In this document: in pieces, positions 61,667-64,000 of the stretch
Layout: each line of letters starts with the position of its first letter
How positions within the stretch are numbered: position 1 is the first letter of the stretch
From: Isoptericola sp. AK164
Lineage (GTDB): Bacteria > Actinomycetota > Actinomycetes > Actinomycetales > Cellulomonadaceae
Direction of reading: 5' to 3'
Length of the DNA stretch: 64,000 bases
Assembly (NCBI RefSeq): GCF_029643425.1
Contig: NZ_CP119106.1
Coordinates: 930,001 to 994,000 of the forward strand
Notes under the pieces: model-generated
What the model saw: only the letters and a program-made list of their open reading frames with translations
What the model was told of the DNA's origin: nothing
The model's database searches: none
Program-made: the position numbers and the translations under genes

Positions 61667-62110
61667 TCAGGCTAGCCATCCGGCGTCGTCCATCGCGAGC
61701 GGGCGCACCGCCGACGCCGAGCCGACGAAGAGGCCGTGCAGCCGGAACCCGTGCGTGGCCGCCTGCTCGCGCAGAGCCGCGTTCCAGGCGCGGTCGGCGT
61801 CGGTGATCGTGTCGTCGCCGGGGCGGCACAGGACCGCGACGACGCTCCCGCCCGCGGCGGACTGCTCCGTGACCGAGGCGATCACCATGCCGAAGCGGCG
61901 GGCGTCGTCGACGTCGGGCTTCTCGGGGACGTCGCGGACCGGTACCGCCACGGCCGAGGCGCGGTCCTCCGCATCGATCCACGTCAGGCACAGCGTGCGT
62001 GATCGAGGCAGCGCCGCGGCGGAGAGGGTGGTGGCGAGGGCGAGCCGGTCGTCGTCGGTCAGGACCAGGTCACCGGGGCGGACGGGCTGCGGGGGTGTCG
62101 TGGTGTCCAT
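61667..62110 (-). CDS. uncharacterised protein, DUF4192-like
   Basis: 147 residues. LVLTDDDRLALATTLSAA, AVLCRPGDDTITDADRAWN and the LHGLFVGSASAVRPL ending resemble the second half of DUF4192 proteins, but the N-terminal half of that family is missing and the match is tentative. Six bases separate it from the CHAD gene downstream, so the two are probably co-transcribed. No recognised catalytic motif. Confidence 0.55.
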   Translation of the reverse strand: MDTTTPPQPVRPGDLVLTDDDRLALATTLSAAALPRSRTLCLTWIDAEDRASAVAVPVRDVPEKPDVDDARRFGMVIASVTEQSAAGGSVVAVLCRPGDDTITDADRAWNAALREQAATHGFRLHGLFVGSASAVRPLAMDDAGWLA

Positions 62111-62218
62111 GCTCCGACGCTGCCGGAGTCGCGGGGCTCGTGCGGGGACTGTCCACAGGGTGCGGGGTCGTGCGGTGTGCGGGGCGGCCTGTGGGTGACC
62201 GGTCGGCGGCGCCGACGC

Positions 62219-64000
62219 TCAGCCTGCGCAGAGCCCAGTCCAGGCGAAGAACTCCTCCGCTGGCAGCACCGGCTTACCGAGCTCGGCCGCCTTGCGTGCC
62301 TTGCCCGACATCGTGCCGGCTTCCGCGACCACCAGGACGTCGCACTTGGTCTTGGTGACGGTCTTGACGGGTTCCAGGCCGCGGGCCAGCGCCAGGTCGG
62401 TCATGTCGGCGCGGGTCCACGAGGACCCGTCCGGCCCCTGGGCCTCCCCGGTGAAGCAGACGCGCACCCCCGGGCCGAAGTGCTCGCCCACCGCATCCGG
62501 GCCGCCTGAGGGGCCGACGACGTCGTCCACGAACGACGTGTCGAGCAGTGACTCGAGCCGCCGCAACCGCTTGACGATGCCGACAGGCAGCCCGGCGGAG
62601 CGTTCGGCCACAGCGGCCAGACGGTCGACCACGGCCCGCCGCAGCGTGGAAGATGCCTGATCGGCGAGCGCTCCCGTCGGAACGGCCGTCGCGCCGTCGT
62701 CGAGCACGACGGCGCTCAGCGCCTGGCTGACGTCGAGCAGCGTGGCGAGGTGCGGTGAGTCGGCAGGCCGCGGAGCGGGAGCGCCCGGCTCGCGCGTCAG
62801 CAGGTAGCTGGTGGCCTCCGCGTCGTCGTCGCGCCGTCCGAACGGCGTGCCGTCGGCAGGCAGCGCGTGCCGTTCGTGGGCACGCAGCGCGGCACGGGCG
62901 CGATCGCCGGCGGTCCCGGTGCGGAGCGCCCGTTGTTCCTCGGAGGTCAGTTCGCCGTCGGACAGGTCGACGCCGAGCGGCAGCGGCTCGACGCGGCCCA
63001 GCCGCTTGAGCTCGAAGTCGACGAGCCCCAACGCCGCGTCGGTGTCGACGCCGACCGGTGTGCAGCCTTCGAGCAGTGGTGCGAGCACCGACCAGGCCTC
63101 GTCCAGCGTGGGGGCCAGGACGACGTCGTCCACGGTGATGCCGTGGTCGGCTCGCGCGCTGCCGAGATCCCGCTGCGGGTTGACGAGCGTGCTCACGGAC
63201 GTGCCGTCGTCGAACGCGACCCCGATCTCGATCGGCCGCGGCCGGGAGAGGCGACCCTCGTCCCCGACGGCCAGCACGCTGACGGCGCAGTAGCGCTGCT
63301 CGCGCTGCGAGGCCGTCGCAGCATGCAGGAAGCGCACGACCCGACGATCTGTCCTGAGGTCCTTGGCCAGCACCGGTCGGGTCAGCACGAGCCCGTCCAA
63401 CGACGTGCAACGGCTCAGCGCGACGTACACCTGGCCGTAGTCGAACGCCCCGCCGGTCAGGTCCACCACGAGCCGGTCGAGCGTCTGCCCCTGGCTCTTG
63501 TGGATCGTGATCGCCCAGGCCAGCTTGAACGGCAGCTGGGTATACGTGCCGATCACCTCGTGCCGCAGCGACCCGCCCTCGACCACGGGCCGCGTGGCTT
63601 GCCACGTGTGCGGTTCGACGTCGACCACGCTGCCGCCGCGCAGCTCGACGGTGACGGACACGTCGTCCACCGCGGCGCCGTCGGGCGGGTCGACGTCGAG
63701 GATCCGGCCGATGCTGCCGTTCGCCCAGCGGCCGGCCGGGTCGTTGCTGAGCAGCATGACCTGCGCGCCGACCTTGTACCGCAGCCGGCGTTCCACCGGC
63801 GGATCGAAGAGCGACAGGTCCCCCGACTCGAGGGCTGTCGCGGTGAACTCCTCGGTGGTCAGCCGCTCCAGGTGCTCCCGGTTGCGCTTGGCCACGATCC
63901 GGTTGGTGGGCGCCACGGTCAGCCAGAACTCCTCGTCGGGCGGGGAGAACTCCGCGTCCGAGCGTTCGTTCAGCTCGGCGCGGGTGTGCTCGAGCAGGAC
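62219..64000 (-). CDS. Pif1/RecD-like helicase with exonuclease-like and BRCT domains, 5' end outside window
   Basis: The frame is open to the right edge, so the Walker A half is missing. The visible part starts with a SF1B lobe: LTVAPTNRIVAKRN, GAQVMLLSNDP, WAITIHKSQGQTLD (motif V) and VYVALSRCTSLDGL (motif VI). Next (about 63,300-63,000) is a DEDD-exonuclease-like region with HGITVDDVVLAPTLDEAW, but the D-x-E and second Asp are not in place. A C-terminal BRCT domain (about 62,500-62,230) has VRVCFTGEAQG and VLVVAEAGTMSGKARKA. Predicted DNA repair or replication helicase. Confidence 0.85.
   Translation of the reverse strand, partial: VLLEHTRAELNERSDAEFSPPDEEFWLTVAPTNRIVAKRNREHLERLTTEEFTATALESGDLSLFDPPVERRLRYKVGAQVMLLSNDPAGRWANGSIGRILDVDPPDGAAVDDVSVTVELRGGSVVDVEPHTWQATRPVVEGGSLRHEVIGTYTQLPFKLAWAITIHKSQGQTLDRLVVDLTGGAFDYGQVYVALSRCTSLDGLVLTRPVLAKDLRTDRRVVRFLHAATASQREQRYCAVSVLAVGDEGRLSRPRPIEIGVAFDDGTSVSTLVNPQRDLGSARADHGITVDDVVLAPTLDEAWSVLAPLLEGCTPVGVDTDAALGLVDFELKRLGRVEPLPLGVDLSDGELTSEEQRALRTGTAGDRARAALRAHERHALPADGTPFGRRDDDAEATSYLLTREPGAPAPRPADSPHLATLLDVSQALSAVVLDDGATAVPTGALADQASSTLRRAVVDRLAAVAERSAGLPVGIVKRLRRLESLLDTSFVDDVVGPSGGPDAVGEHFGPGVRVCFTGEAQGPDGSSWTRADMTDLALARGLEPVKTVTKTKCDVLVVAEAGTMSGKARKAAELGKPVLPAEEFFAWTGLCAG

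Overview
The window is high-GC DNA from an actinobacterium. The central block follows the gene order known from Mycobacterium (Rv3193c-Rv3211) and other Actinobacteria: DEAD-box helicase, ferritin-like protein, DUF3107, adnA, adnB, phosphotransferase, nudC, mycoredoxin, uvrD2, whiB7, ThiF-like protein, YgjP-like peptidase, DUF2342 protein, PDZ/Lon-like protease and UPF0182 protein. The two family 3 glycoside hydrolases, one with a lysine/arginine-rich N-terminal arm, suggest a plant-polymer-degrading Micrococcales lineage such as Cellulomonadaceae or Promicromonosporaceae. That placement is inference. Many genes (about 15 or more) have a -10-like hexamer 6-8 nt before the start codon and no Shine-Dalgarno sequence, the mark of leaderless transcripts.

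Layout. 1-7745: a partial DUF559-like gene, a long palindrome and a 7-bp tandem repeat, then Xaa-Pro aminopeptidase, an alpha/beta hydrolase, a PHP phosphoesterase, MarC, DUF1905, the DEAD-box helicase and the ferritin-like protein. 7818-20784: DUF3107, the AdnAB resection motor-nuclease, NudC, mycoredoxin and UvrD2, then whiB7 with a full attenuation leader (autoregulated-type promoter, 55-codon leader peptide, terminator hairpin, hairpin next to the RBS). 20842-28583: ThiF-like, YgjP-like, DUF2342, PDZ-Lon and UPF0182, the last with a SigR/SigH-type promoter. 28686-30158: initiator tRNA-fMet with an IS481-family element inserted exactly after its CCA end. The element has separated the tRNA from its native terminator but supplies a terminator of its own.

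30189-39035 looks accessory. It holds an aldo/keto reductase, an MmyB-type XRE regulator, a lipoprotein esterase, an MFS exporter with a TetR repressor, a broken aminotransferase, a DUF4242 protein and a large LuxR/AAA regulator. 39106-46824 is a glycoside block: a TetR regulator, twin operators, a canonical cytosolic GH3, a membrane-anchored GH3 with permuted domain order, and a PAP2-esterase fusion. 46941-53212: a Rho-N protein, a DUF1918-DUF1876 fusion, a polar amino acid ABC transporter, DUF2235, UspA and a CaCA antiporter.

53289-54949: sufE and a sulfurtransferase separated by a mirror-symmetric array of twelve 10-bp repeats with 10-bp spacers. 55127-58497: an aldehyde-oxidation module (GAF regulator, ALDH, DUF779). 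58507-64000: DUF3175, two HNH-type proteins, CHAD, a DUF4192-like protein, and the C-terminal half of a Pif1/RecD-like helicase fused to a degenerate exonuclease-like domain and a BRCT domain. No stretch longer than 300 bases lacks a gene or a described element.
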